Source of the DNA: Clostridia bacterium
GTDB lineage: Bacteria > Bacillota_A > Clostridia > Christensenellales > Aristaeellaceae
Reading direction: 5' to 3'
Length of the DNA: 21,240 nucleotides
Assembly (NCBI GenBank): GCA_017430945.1
Contig: JAFRMB010000080.1
Span: 1-21,240 of the forward strand
A program made the translations under genes and the position numbers. The notes below the pieces were generated by a model. It saw only the letters and a program-made list of their open reading frames with translations, did no database searches and was not told the DNA's origin. Position 1 is the stretch's first letter. Each line of letters opens with the position of its first letter. This document shows, piece by piece, positions 20,949 to 21,240 of the stretch.

Positions 20949-21240
20949 TCACCTCTGGACGCGTCCGGAGCCGGAGCCACCGGCGAGGGCGAGGACCTCC
21001 TGCTCGGAGGCCAGGTTGAAGTCGTACTCGGTGGCCTGCTTCAGGCACGACGCCGCCACCGCGTACTCGATCACCTTCTGCGGGTCTTCCGGCCACTTGC
21101 GCATCGCGTGGATCAGCCCGCCGCCGAACGAGTCGCCGCCGCCCACACGGTCCACCAGGTGGATCAGGTAGTTGCGCGCAAAGTACGTGTCCCCCTGCAG
21201 GTACAGCATGCCGCTCCAGTTGTTGTCGCTCGCCGAGATG
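20949..21240 (-). CDS. PfkB-family sugar kinase, 2-keto-3-deoxygluconate kinase-like, C-terminal fragment
   Basis: The last 96 or so codons of a gene that enters from the right edge. The visible part reads ISASDNNWSGMLYLQGDTYF, then DRVGGGDSFGGGLIHAMRKW, the PfkB second signature with the catalytic Asp in GGGDS, and VIEYAVAASCLKQATEYDFN. The DRVGGGDSF and SASDNNWSG forms are typical of Firmicute 2-keto-3-deoxygluconate kinases (KdgK), which phosphorylate KDG from uronate degradation; other PfkB sugar kinases remain possible without the N-terminal part. The gene converges with the amylosucrase gene. Confidence 0.82.
   Translation of the reverse strand, partial: ISASDNNWSGMLYLQGDTYFARNYLIHLVDRVGGGDSFGGGLIHAMRKWPEDPQKVIEYAVAASCLKQATEYDFNLASEQEVLALAGGSGSGRVQR

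Overview
The window looks like a chromosomal segment of a GC-rich Clostridia-type Firmicute. This is inferred from consensus sigma-A promoters (TTGACA/TATAAT-like, mostly 17-bp spacers), GGAGG ribosome binding sites before almost every gene, intrinsic terminators, and the gene families present. I see no rRNA, tRNA, CRISPR array, phage gene, transposase or insertion sequence. Gene density is high; the longest gene-free stretches are just under 300 bases and are divergent promoter regions.

Left part (1-5845, all minus strand). From right to left: an RsuA-type pseudouridine synthase followed by a fused HAD phosphatase/thiamine pyrophosphokinase (17-bp overlap); an NSS-family sodium symporter with its own promoter; a DUF362 double-[4Fe-4S] protein with its own promoter and terminator; and a YigZ/IMPACT protein coupled through a 4-bp overlap to the start of a second (RluA-type) pseudouridine synthase that runs off the left edge.

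Middle part (5904-10877, plus strand). A complete CUT2-type sugar ABC importer: periplasmic-binding-type protein, permease 1, double-domain ATPase, permease 2. It has one clear promoter and one clear terminator. A highly structured 190-nt leader with several stem-loops separates the binding protein from the membrane genes. No regulator or catabolic gene accompanies it, so the substrate is unknown.

Next (10901-12514) come a PRTase-fold protein with an altered PRPP loop under a perfect consensus promoter (minus) and, divergently, a small secreted double-SH3b protein (plus).

Nickel-pincer cofactor operon (12580-15538, minus): larE-larB-larC, tightly overlapped, without larA. LarC carries a 66-residue His/Asp tract containing 36 histidines, built partly from duplicated DNA. 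A divergent rubredoxin gene shares the larE promoter region, and a 26-bp near-perfect palindrome lies between the two opposing promoters. This lar/rubredoxin locus is the most interesting part of the window.

Right part (15821-21240): a cytidylate-kinase-like protein and an unknown small membrane protein (minus); a divergent region with six TGCATA/TATGCA words; then, on plus, an aldo/keto reductase, an alkyltransferase-like (ATL) DNA-repair protein and a GH13 amylosucrase-type enzyme; and finally the 3' part of a 2-keto-3-deoxygluconate-type sugar kinase (minus) cut by the right edge.
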